From: Bacillus stratosphericus
GTDB lineage: Bacteria; Bacillota; Bacilli; Bacillales; Bacillaceae
Direction: 5' to 3'
Assembly: GCF_020524495.1 (NCBI RefSeq)
Contig: NZ_JAIVLB010000019.1
Span: 1-64,000, forward strand
Length of the DNA stretch: 64,000 bases
The position numbers and the translations under genes are program-made. The notes under the pieces are model-generated. The model did no database searches. It worked only from the letters and a program-made list of their open reading frames with translations, and was not told the DNA's origin. Within the stretch, counting starts at the first letter, position 1, and each line of letters opens with the position of its first letter. This document shows, one piece after another, positions 57,651-64,000 of this stretch.

Positions 57651-57685
57651 AAAAGACAGGCGGAGTGAGTCCGTCTGTCTTTTTT
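57651..57685 (+). terminator. Terminator of the mnt operon
   Basis: AAAAGACAGGCGGA / TCCGTCTGTCTTTT stem followed by TTTT. Confidence 0.9.
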
Positions 57686-57686
57686 G

Positions 57687-57863
57687 TTAGCCTGCCATAT
57701 TTTGCGGGTGTTTTTTTGGCCAGGTGACATAGCTGATGCTAATGAGGAAATCAATGATTAAGACCATCCCCCACACATATGCAAGCTGCATCAATGATTC
57801 TGTTCGCTCTGGTGCTTGGATGAGAAAGGTAAGCACAAAGAGTAAACCGGTTCCATGCGTCAT
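57687..57863 (-). pseudogene. Fragment of a small membrane protein
   Basis: 58 codons with two hydrophobic stretches (LLFVLTFLIQ and YVWGMVLIIDFLISISY) ending TWPKKHPQNMAG. Its start meets the TetR remnant head-on without a ribosome site, so it is probably the last part of a longer multi-span protein cut at about 57863. Family not recognised. Confidence 0.4.
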
Positions 57864-58130
57864 TATTTTTCCACACAGCAGGAGCTATTTCTTTTCTCTA
57901 TGAATCTGATTCAGGACAGAATCAAAGAACGAATGACAAGGCTTCCATTAAACGGCTCAACTGAAGAAAATGTCCTTACTTTATTGGAGCAAGTCCTTCC
58001 GCTTGATGAAGAACGAAGGTTTGAAATGGAGGTTTGGCAGGCTTTTACGATGAAATCGTTAACTGAACCAGAATTACAGCCGCTCAATGCAAAGATGTAT
58101 GACGAACTTCTACCAAACCCTAAAAGAGAA
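57855..58130 (+). pseudogene. TetR-family regulator remnant truncated at both ends
   Basis: The frame LRHYFSTQQELFLFSMNLIQDRIKERM is the end of a TetR helix-turn-helix (normally G-S-LRHYF). A helical domain follows (FEMEVWQAFTMKSLTEPELQPL) and ends abruptly where the copA stop begins. The first ~35 and last ~80 residues are missing. Possibly the B. subtilis yvaF relative, which lies nearby there. Confidence 0.65.
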
Positions 58131-58132
58131 CT

Positions 58133-60364
58133 TCATTCTGCCACTCCCTCTCTGACAGGTTTCAACCGCTGTAATCTGAGTGAATTCAGCACAACCGACA
58201 CGGAGCTAAAGGCCATTGCCACTCCTGCAAGCCATGGCACAAGTAATCCAAATGCTGCTACTGGTATTCCAATACAGTTGTAAGCAAGCGCCCAAAATAG
58301 ATTTTGCTTGATGTTTCTCATCGTTTTCTTGCTAAACTCAAGCGCATCTGCAATGGCATGAAGATCTCCTGTCATGAGCGTAATATTTGCCGCTTCCATG
58401 GCAACGTCTGTACCTGTTCCAATCGCCATTCCAATATTCGCTGTCGCAAGGGAAGGTGCATCATTGATGCCGTCTCCGACCATTGCGACTTTCCTTCCTT
58501 GTTCCTGAAGATCCGCAATGTGAGCAGCCTTGTCCTCAGGAAGAACCTCAGCGATGACATGCTCAATGCTCGCCTGTCTCGCAATCGCCTCTGCTGTGCG
58601 CTTATTATCCCCTGTCATCATCACGACGTGAATTCCTTGATGTTTCAGCCGGGCGATCGCTTGAGAGGACGATGATTTAATCGTATCTGCAACCGCCACA
58701 ATACCGGCTGCATCGCCGTCAATGGCAATGAGCATCGCCGTTTTCCCTTGTTCCTCTAGCTTATTAATGGATGCTTCTACTTCATCGTATCGGATGTGGT
58801 GTTTCTTTAACAGCTTCCGTGTTCCAATCAAGAGCTGATGACCAGCGGCCTTTGCTTCAATTCCATGACCAGGATCTGCTTGGAAGGCTTCTACATTGAC
58901 CGCTTCAAGACCTCGCTGCTTCATTCCCTCCGTAATCGCTCGAGCAAGTGGATGCTCTGACTGCTGTTCTGCCGATCCCACTAGCTGAAGCAGTGTGTCC
59001 TCCGTCCAAATTCCAAATACCACCACATCTGTGAGACTTGGTTCACCTTTTGTCACAGTCCCTGTTTTATCTAAAACCACAGTGTCCAGTGATTGGGTCA
59101 CTTCTAAATGCTCTCCACCTTTAAACAGAATGCCTGATTCAGCCGCGCGGCCGCTGCCAGCCATAATAGAGGTCGGTGTAGCAAGACCGAGTGCACAAGG
59201 ACATGCAATGACTATCACCGCTATAAAAGTCTCAAGTGCTGACGTCACACTTCCTGGATCTACAAAGAAAAACCATATGAGAAAGGTCAGTACAGCGATA
59301 CCTACAACAATGGGAACAAAAATCCCTGAAATTTGATCTGCCATTCTTTGAATCGGTGCTTTTGAGCCTTGTGCTTGTTCTACCACTCGGATGATTTGTG
59401 AAAGGGCCGTCTCTTTCCCTACTTTTGTTGCTTTCACTTTGATAAACCCATTTTTATTGATGGTTGACCCGATGACCGTATCTCCTGCGATTTTATCAAC
59501 TGGCAGACTTTCTCCTGTAATCATGGATTCGTCTATCGCTGTTGTTCCCTCGATGATTTCTCCATCTACCGGCACTTTCTCACCCGGTTTTACAAACACA
59601 AGATCATTTACTTTCACATCAGAAATAGGAACGGTCATCTCTTTCCAATCTCTCTCGATGACAGCTTCTTTCGCTTGTAAGCCCATCAGTTTTTGAATCG
59701 CTTCTGATGATCTCCCTTTTGCTCTTGCTTCCATTAATTTTCCGAGCACAATCAACGTAATGAGCACAGCACTTGTTTCATAATAGAGAGCCGCCTCATG
59801 TGTGCCTTGAAAAGCTGACTGAATGCTTTCATATAAACTATAGAAAAAGGCGGCAGATGTTCCAAGTGCCACAAGGACATCCATATTGGCACTTTTATTT
59901 TTTAATGCTTTATAAGCACCTTCATAAAAGGGCCAGCCGACAATGAACTGAACCGGCGCCGCTAATGCAAGCTGAACCCAAGGATTCATGAATGCTTCTG
60001 GCAGCCAAATAAAAGATGTGAAAGAAAAATGGCTGACCATTGCCCAAAGGAGAGGCAGTGACAAAATCATGGAGAACAAAAAGCGTGCCATTTGCTTCTC
60101 AATCGTTGCTTGGCGATGATCTTTTTTCCCTACCTCTGCTAGTTCTTCTGCTGGTTCAATTAATGAATACCCAATGGATTGAACGGCATCTTTGATGTCA
60201 CTTGTAGACGTTTGACCGGGATGGTACATGACCTGAAGTGTCTCAAGCGCAAAGTTCACAGACCCATGATCGACACCGTCCATACGGTTGATTTTTTTTT
60301 CGATTCGGTTTGCACAAGCCGCACAGGTCATTCCTGTAATTTGAAAGTGGATTTCTTTTTTCAT
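58133..60364 (-). CDS. copA: Copper-exporting P-type ATPase CopA
   Basis: 743 residues. One N-terminal HMA domain (GMTCAACAN, Cys14 and Cys17), eight spans, TGES, Cu site ACPCALGLATP, phospho-Asp in LDKTGTVTKGE, GDGINDAPSLA. B. subtilis CopA has two HMA domains; this one matches the second and lacks the first. GGAGAGGTGAG precedes the ATG (MKKEIHFQITG). Follows copZ in the CsoR-controlled unit. Its end overlaps no intact gene but abuts the TetR remnant. Confidence 0.95.
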   Translation of the reverse strand: MKKEIHFQITGMTCAACANRIEKKINRMDGVDHGSVNFALETLQVMYHPGQTSTSDIKDAVQSIGYSLIEPAEELAEVGKKDHRQATIEKQMARFLFSMILSLPLLWAMVSHFSFTSFIWLPEAFMNPWVQLALAAPVQFIVGWPFYEGAYKALKNKSANMDVLVALGTSAAFFYSLYESIQSAFQGTHEAALYYETSAVLITLIVLGKLMEARAKGRSSEAIQKLMGLQAKEAVIERDWKEMTVPISDVKVNDLVFVKPGEKVPVDGEIIEGTTAIDESMITGESLPVDKIAGDTVIGSTINKNGFIKVKATKVGKETALSQIIRVVEQAQGSKAPIQRMADQISGIFVPIVVGIAVLTFLIWFFFVDPGSVTSALETFIAVIVIACPCALGLATPTSIMAGSGRAAESGILFKGGEHLEVTQSLDTVVLDKTGTVTKGEPSLTDVVVFGIWTEDTLLQLVGSAEQQSEHPLARAITEGMKQRGLEAVNVEAFQADPGHGIEAKAAGHQLLIGTRKLLKKHHIRYDEVEASINKLEEQGKTAMLIAIDGDAAGIVAVADTIKSSSSQAIARLKHQGIHVVMMTGDNKRTAEAIARQASIEHVIAEVLPEDKAAHIADLQEQGRKVAMVGDGINDAPSLATANIGMAIGTGTDVAMEAANITLMTGDLHAIADALEFSKKTMRNIKQNLFWALAYNCIGIPVAAFGLLVPWLAGVAMAFSSVSVVLNSLRLQRLKPVREGVAE

Positions 60365-60381
60365 TTTTCTCACCTCTCCAC

Positions 60382-60398
60382 ATACTCCATGGGGGTAC
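60382..60398. promoter_or_regulatory. Second CsoR-like site between copZ and copA
   Basis: ATACTCCATGGGGGTAC matches the operator before copZ (ATACCCCAGTAGGGTAT) at 12 of 17 positions, including both TAC/GTA ends. It lies 18 bases before the copA start. Confidence 0.4.
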
Positions 60399-60446
60399 CT
60401 TTTTTGAAAAAAATAACACGCTGGCGCAAGCAGCACGTATGTTCAT

Positions 60447-60653
60447 TTATACGACATCATATCCCTGTTCTTCAATCACATCAGAGATACGGTGTAACGT
60501 GACTTGATCAGGATGAAAAGAAACCTCCACCTGCCCCTTGTCTAAATGGACTTTCACAGACTCAACACCTGCTAATTCTCCCACATTTCCTTCGACTGCT
60601 TTCACGCAATGTCCGCAAGACATGCCCTGCACTTGAAGTGTTGCTTGTTTCAC
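60447..60653 (-). CDS. copZ: Copper chaperone CopZ
   Basis: 68 residues, a single HMA ferredoxin-like fold with GMSCGHC (Cys13, Cys16). It binds Cu(I) and delivers it to CopA. GATGGAGGCG precedes a strong ATG region (GAAGTGAAACAAGC start context). Lies between csoR and copA on the same strand. Confidence 0.96.
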   Translation of the reverse strand: MKQATLQVQGMSCGHCVKAVEGNVGELAGVESVKVHLDKGQVEVSFHPDQVTLHRISDVIEEQGYDVV

Positions 60654-60691
60654 TTCTCATCGCCTCCATCAATCATTTTCTATATTTTACT

Positions 60692-60708
60692 ATACCCCAG
60701 TAGGGTAT
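60692..60708. promoter_or_regulatory. CsoR operator of copZA
   Basis: ATACCCCAGTAGGGTAT, an inverted repeat matching the CsoR box (TACCC...GGGTA). It lies in the copZ promoter. Confidence 0.85.
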
Positions 60709-60736
60709 CATTGTAACATAAATGATGCGTTCCGTG

Positions 60737-61042
60737 CTATGATTTTGTCAGTTTTGTGAAGACGTTCATTAACTCTTCAATGGCTTCATCCCCATTGCCG
60801 TTCTTAATGGCATCCGCCACGCAGTGGTGTGTATGCTTTTCCATTAATTGAAGACTGACCTTTTTTAAAGCCGCATTAACAGCAGAAATTTGATTGACGA
60901 CATCTATACAGTAACGATCGTTTTCAATCATTTGCTGTATCCCTCGAACTTGTCCTTCCACTCGTTTCAAGCGATTGATTAATTGATCTTTTTCCTTCTC
61001 GGCTCTAGGCGAAGCGATATGTCTTTCTTCATGTTCTGTCAT
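60737..61042 (-). CDS. csoR: Copper-sensing repressor CsoR
   Basis: 101 residues, all-helical DUF156 family. The Cu(I) ligands Cys45 (NDRYCIDV), His70 and Cys74 (KHTHHC) are all present, marking a true copper sensor. It represses copZA until Cu(I) binds. AAAAAAGGTGATTAG precedes ATG. Confidence 0.96.
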   Translation of the reverse strand: MTEHEERHIASPRAEKEKDQLINRLKRVEGQVRGIQQMIENDRYCIDVVNQISAVNAALKKVSLQLMEKHTHHCVADAIKNGNGDEAIEELMNVFTKLTKS

Positions 61043-61194
61043 CTAATCACCTTTTTTCTATCAAACTTGTCTTTCATTAAATTAAAGCATATCTCCACTG
61101 GAAAAGGCAAAGATATGCTGAATTTCCTCTGACAGCACCTTATTTTTTTCAATGATTCAAGCTGCATTGTAAATATATAAAATTTCATGTATTA

Positions 61195-61239
61195 AAAAAG
61201 TGTCAAAACCCTTATCTATCATGGGTTTTGACACTTTTT
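61195..61239. terminator. Terminator next to the tmRNA-end copy (probable original ssrA terminator)
   Basis: AAAAAGTGTCAAAACCC / GGGTTTTGACACTTTTT perfect 17-bp stem. On the minus strand it follows the ssrA 3'-end copy (61265-61249), as a terminator of tmRNA would. Confidence 0.75.
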
Positions 61240-61248
61240 GAGATCATA

Positions 61249-61265
61249 TGGAGACGGTGGGAGTC
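61249..61265 (-). other. Attachment-site copy of the tmRNA (ssrA) 3' end
   Basis: On the minus strand GACTCCCACCGTCTCCA equals the last bases of B. subtilis tmRNA before CCA-end, as I recall its sequence. No tmRNA body precedes it. The ssrA 3' end is a well-known integration site, and in B. subtilis ssrA lies just beyond csoR. So this is the duplicated distal end of an element integrated in ssrA, which should lie right of the window. Confidence 0.75.
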
Positions 61266-61440
61266 TATTATATGCACTTACTATGGTTCTAAAAATGGTA
61301 CAATGCTGTATATAATAAGCTTTTTGTGTATGCAATGTCAGAACATTTAAAACGATAATTTTATGTTTTTGTTGCCAAAATGTTGCCAAAATGTTGTTTA
61401 AAACCAATACTTCTTTATAATGAAGAAAAGGGGTGATTAC

Positions 61441-61497
61441 ATGAAAGATATTCGTCCGGGTGGAAATCGTGAGAGGGCCATTAAAGTTGGTGGATAA
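61441..61497 (+). CDS. Tiny peptide gene, unknown
   Basis: 18 codons: MKDIRPGGNRERAIKVGG. AAGGGGTGATTAC gives a near-perfect ribosome site for its ATG. No signal peptide and strongly basic. Within the ssrA-end island, next to an integrase-like tail on the other strand. It might be a leader or regulatory peptide, or the decayed start of a gene. Confidence 0.35.
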   Translation: MKDIRPGGNRERAIKVGG

Positions 61498-61613
61498 CTT
61501 CAAAAGAATATAGAAATCTCATAAAGAGCCTTTGCCTTGCAAGGATCTTTTTAACAAATGATTAAAATGTTAGATAATTATTATTCTAATATTGTTTAGG
61601 TTGGAGGGTTTAT

Positions 61614-62115
61614 ATGAGACTTGTTTTGTGCCTTTTTCCAAAAGTAAGGAAGTTTGGAATTGGTCTAACTATTACAAGCCTTCTGATCCTTCTATCTCTA
61701 TCTTTTGTGTATAATAACATTGGTAAGAAAAGCTACTCGGAAACGGTCGCTATAACACCAGAAACATACAGGGAAATTAAAGAAGGTATGACACCACATG
61801 AAGTGAAAGAACTTATCGGTGGTTCTGCTAGATCAGAAGAAATAAAAGAAGATAATTATTTTCATTTGGGAATACGAAGGGGAAAAAGGAATTGATGCTG
61901 ATGCCTCGGCAGACTTATTATTTGAAGATGATCGACTAAGTTCTAAATTTGAAAGTGGCTTGCTGACAAAACACAATGAAACAGATTCCGAAGAAACATA
62001 CGAGTCAGAAACAGCAGATGAAGAAGAGATTAGTTTGTTATCTTGGTCCGTACTTATATCTTCATTAATTTACCTGTCGTTTGATTTTAAAAATTCTGCT
62101 CCAAACTTCTTATAA
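61614..62115 (+). pseudogene. Frameshifted membrane-anchored SmpA/BamE-like protein
   Basis: Frame 1 has a membrane segment (FGIGLTITSLLILLSLSFVY) and TPETYREIKEGMTPHEVKELIGG, which resembles the SmpA/OmlA-like start; it ends at 61895. The continuation WEYEGEKGIDADASADLLFEDDRL is in the next frame from about 61875, running to 62115. One extra base at about 61870 explains the break; a sequencing error is an alternative. GGAGGGTTTAT precedes the ATG. Confidence 0.5.
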
Positions 62116-62116
62116 T

Positions 62117-62299
62117 ATGGTGGAAATGTTTAGTGGTGATTTAGCTGCAAAAATTGGAACAGAAAATAATACAATTAACCAAATCGCAGTATTTTGGAAA
62201 GTTCCTTATATAGATGAAGATGAAACATTAGCTAAATTCTCATATGAACGTTCAGGAGAACATATGATAATAACCGATAAAGTATCTTCTTTAAGATGA
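62117..62299 (+). CDS. Hypothetical protein, possibly a fragment
   Basis: 60 codons starting one base after the preceding stop (TAATATG): MVEMFSGDLAAKIG..., ending ERSGEHMIITDKVSSLR. No ribosome site of its own. The strongly mixed charge and lack of start signal suggest a residual part of a longer protein of the same broken locus. A terminator overlaps its stop. Confidence 0.35.
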   Translation: MVEMFSGDLAAKIGTENNTINQIAVFWKVPYIDEDETLAKFSYERSGEHMIITDKVSSLR

Positions 62300-62323
62300 C
62301 CCTTCTACTTGAAGGGTTTTTTA
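62299..62323 (+). terminator. Terminator
   Basis: ACCCTTC / GAAGGGT hairpin followed by TTTTTTA. Confidence 0.8.
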
Positions 62324-62367
62324 TTTACATTTATAATCGAACATACATTCCGTTCAGGAGGTGCCGT

Positions 62368-62556
62368 ATGACTGACCTTGAAAGAAAATTATATCGGATC
62401 ATCTATAATATGAGCAGATTAAGAAATAACCCTACAATGGATGACCTGAAAAGGAAAACAGGTAAAGATGAACTGGCGATCCGTAAGGCTGTTAAAAACC
62501 TTATCACAAGAAATGAATTAGCATGGGATAAAGAAAAAAGAGAATGGAGATTTTGA
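62368..62556 (+). CDS. Small winged-helix-like protein
   Basis: 62 residues: MTDLERKLYRIIYNMSRLRNN then TMDDLKRKTGKDELAIRKAVKNLITRNELAWDKEKREWRF. This fits a compact helix-turn-helix/winged-helix (as in small phage or plasmid regulators). CAGGAGGTGCCGT gives a strong ribosome site. Could regulate genes of the island. An earlier in-frame ATG lies within the preceding terminator and is unlikely. Confidence 0.7.
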   Translation: MTDLERKLYRIIYNMSRLRNNPTMDDLKRKTGKDELAIRKAVKNLITRNELAWDKEKREWRF

Positions 62557-62772
62557 TTTAATCATAAGGGCCGTATTTTACAGCTTAAGTGCCTGTTTCA
62601 GCTACAAAACACGTAAATAAGAAACACTCATACATTACAATCACTAGGTCTGAAGCAAATAATCACCTTAATAAACTGTATCTTTTTTACTATTTTTCAA
62701 TATTAAGAGGTGTTATTAAACATTTTATGGTAATCTATACTATAGCAAATACAGTATAAGGGAGAGATAAAA

Positions 62773-63342
62773 GTGGAGACAATGGCTAAAAGATTCTGCA
62801 AACCATTTATCCTATTGCTAACAGCTGTCTTATTAGTAACCTTTGTTGCACCTCAAATATCACACGCAAGTGAATTTCCGAATTCCCAGGTGATAAGCTA
62901 TTCCGATTATGGTAATTATTCAGAAAAGGAAATTGAGGAAGTATTAAAGTTTTACTTCGAAGAAGTTGGGGAACTAACTGATGAAGGATATGTTATTAAA
63001 AACAATGAACTGTTTGATGCAAAAGTTCTGGCGGGTGACTCTGCTGCTTTGAAATTGAAAGAGTTGATTGCGTTGGACTCCTCTTTTCAGAAGTCTGGGT
63101 TTCAGGTTGCTAGTGCAACGACTTTTGGTAAATGTGTTGTAAACAAAATGATTGGCAGTTATGGTAATATAGCGCGTCAATTTTTGAATGGTGCCATCTT
63201 TACATATATCAAAACTAAGCAATATGATTTAGCTGCAAAGTTAATTTTTAACACCCTAGTTAAATCTGGGATGAAAGTTAATGCAGCATCTCTTGCAATA
63301 GAGTTAGGATACTATGGATGGAAATGTCGAGGCAAGTGGTAA
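62773..63342 (+). CDS. Secreted pre-protein with C-terminal two-cysteine domain (candidate bacteriocin/toxin)
   Basis: 189 residues from GTG (GGGAGAG seven bases upstream; ATG three codons on is an alternative). A signal peptide (PFILLLTAVLLVTFVAPQ, then SHA-S cleavage after residue 32) is followed by an acidic pro-region (33-115) and a basic, hydrophobic C-terminal region. That region is bounded by Cys121 (FGKCVVNKMIGSYGN) and Cys185 (YYGWKCRGKW) and holds two amphipathic helices. The layout recalls SdpC-type pro-toxins, but I see no sequence match to a named family. A two-span membrane protein begins 2 bp after its stop. Confidence 0.8.
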   Translation: METMAKRFCKPFILLLTAVLLVTFVAPQISHASEFPNSQVISYSDYGNYSEKEIEEVLKFYFEEVGELTDEGYVIKNNELFDAKVLAGDSAALKLKELIALDSSFQKSGFQVASATTFGKCVVNKMIGSYGNIARQFLNGAIFTYIKTKQYDLAAKLIFNTLVKSGMKVNAASLAIELGYYGWKCRGKW

Positions 63343-63343
63343 A

Positions 63344-63520
63344 ATGTCTCCATTATTAATAGTTAAAGTCATTTTATTGTTAACCGTTTTAGGTTTATTT
63401 GCATGGACATTCATTAGTAAGAAAACTGCTCACGACGATGATGTATATAGATATGCAAGGTACATGATCTATTTCCTTGTAGCTGAAGTTGCGATATACG
63501 TTATATTCAGTTTTATTTGA
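63344..63520 (+). CDS. Small two-span membrane protein (candidate immunity protein)
   Basis: 58 residues: LLIVKVILLLTVLGLFAWTF and YMIYFLVAEVAIYVIFSF spans joined by a charged loop (ISKKTAHDDDVYRYAR). The ATG follows the toxin stop (TAAAATG), with GAGG inside the upstream gene, so translation is coupled. Size, topology and linkage fit an immunity protein for the upstream product. Confidence 0.7.
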   Translation: MSPLLIVKVILLLTVLGLFAWTFISKKTAHDDDVYRYARYMIYFLVAEVAIYVIFSFI

Positions 63521-63523
63521 AAT

Positions 63524-63549
63524 AAACCCCCATTTCGGGGGTTTATATT
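63524..63549. terminator. Terminator of the toxin/immunity pair, copy of 119
   Basis: AAACCCCC / GGGGGTTT hairpin with loop ATTTC, right after the immunity-candidate stop; identical to the hairpin at 119-139. Confidence 0.8.
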
Positions 63550-63680
63550 GTGTCATAAAAGAATTTAAAATATCTCAAAAACGTTTTTGTGACATTAACG
63601 AGCTTTAAGTTTTGTCTGGTCCCTTAATGCCGTCAGCAACAAGACAAGGCATCATCTGAAACCGTTTGACCGCATCACCC
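63524..63680. repeat. Right copy of end-to-end repeat
   Basis: Same sequence and orientation as 119-290 with several small deletions (for example in the amidase part). Sequence such as TCATAAAAGAATTTAAAATA and AATGCCGTCAGCAACAA is shared. Confidence 0.8.
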
Positions 63681-63690
63681 CGATCATTAC
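63590..63690 (-). pseudogene. Amidase peptidoglycan-binding remnant, second copy
   Basis: The minus strand keeps DAVKRFQMM and a VADGI-type stretch but is broken by frameshifts before the stop. It is the same remnant as at 189-330, more decayed. Nothing upstream resembles an amidase catalytic domain. Confidence 0.6.
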
Positions 63691-63794
63691 ATAGACTACA
63701 TAAAATATTGTGTTGTTTTTGCATCTTATGTTAGATAGTAACAACGCAAAAAGAACGGTTGTTTTTAAAATAATATTTTTGAAAGAGTGATAAT

Positions 63795-64000
63795 TTGAAT
63801 ACAAAAGTTTTAAAGAGTGTTTCACTTCTTTGTTTTATTATTGGGCTTTTATTGTGGGTGCCTAATGCTTTCTTTGGGCAAAGTAGTATTCTATGGCTGT
63901 TAAATTTTGTGATTGGTCCTGTTGGGATTGCATTGAGCATAATGAGTAAAAAATATCTTTTCACGTTCTTAAATTTCATAACCACTTTCAGTTTTTTTAT
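63795..64000 (+). CDS. Membrane protein, partial at window edge
   Basis: Open frame from TTG (GAAAGAGTGATAAT upstream) to the window end: hydrophobic spans LLCFIIGLLLWVP, ILWLLNFVIGPVGIALSIM and LFTFLNFITTFSFF separated by short charged loops. At least three spans. Small multi-span proteins like this often accompany secreted toxins or lie in phage islands. Incomplete, no family recognised. Confidence 0.6.
   Translation, partial: MNTKVLKSVSLLCFIIGLLLWVPNAFFGQSSILWLLNFVIGPVGIALSIMSKKYLFTFLNFITTFSFF

Noticed and set aside
61219-61503. 94-codon minus-strand open frame
   Set aside because: It runs through the tmRNA-end copy and terminator; only a short integrase-like tail may be meaningful, so I do not call a gene.
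63731-63985. 84-codon minus-strand open frame at the right edge
   Set aside because: The plus-strand frame here has membrane spans and a ribosome site, so the minus frame is a shadow.

Overview
The window is a chromosomal segment of a low-GC Firmicute. Gene content, spore germination genes and near-complete gene-order agreement with the Bacillus subtilis sufB-to-csoR region (recalled from memory, not searched) point to a Bacillus, most likely of the pumilus/safensis/altitudinis group. Most genes lie on the minus strand in compact operons. Layout: (1) 1-530, decayed phage debris (integrase end, peptidoglycan-binding amidase end, two terminators). (2) 529-5717, the suf Fe-S cluster operon sufC-D-S-U-B, with a Fur-like core before sufC. 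(3) 5.9-7.8 kb, a small polar protein, the AhpD-like yurZ, and an unrecognised 342-residue helical/hydrophobic protein inserted between yurZ and metQ. (4) 7.9-10.8 kb, methionine importer metNPQ behind a SAM riboswitch. (5) 10.8-18.7 kb, yusDEFG, gcvH, yusI and the fadNAE beta-oxidation operon with a FadR-type operator. (6) 18.8-22.4 kb, small coat-type proteins, a frameshifted yusU, the siderophore ATPase yusV behind a Fur box, yusW and yusZ. (7) 22.4-26.1 kb, htrB protease divergent from its secretion-stress two-component system cssRS. (8) 26-33.4 kb, yuxN regulator, fumC, yvzF and the gerA germinant-receptor operon. (9) 33.4-38 kb, a wrecked liaR remnant, then corrinoid salvage (yvqK adenosyltransferase, yvrCBA importer). 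(10) 38-44.9 kb, a LacI regulator, yvrGHb two-component system, yvsH permease behind a lysine riboswitch, yvsG. (11) 45-54.7 kb, the LTA primase-type yvgJ, molybdate proteins yvgLM, a collapsed ABC exporter, yvgN, yvgT, the bdbDC thiol-oxidase pair and cadA. (12) 55-61 kb, a manganese-type ABC importer behind an MntR-like site, a TetR remnant, and copper homeostasis copA-copZ-csoR. (13) 61.2-64 kb, an accessory island. It starts at a 17-bp copy of the tmRNA (ssrA) 3' end and carries decayed phage-like ORFs plus a candidate two-gene secreted toxin/immunity pair, and it repeats the debris found at the left edge. The right edge cuts a membrane protein gene. The core region is mostly metal, sulfur and envelope-stress physiology with many metal- or metabolite-responsive control sites. 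The novelty lies in the accessory insertions (6.8-7.8 kb and 61.2-64 kb) and in repeated signs of gene decay relative to B. subtilis (liaR, yusU, an ABC transporter, a TetR gene). All family assignments come from reading motifs and remembered family features. No database search was run.
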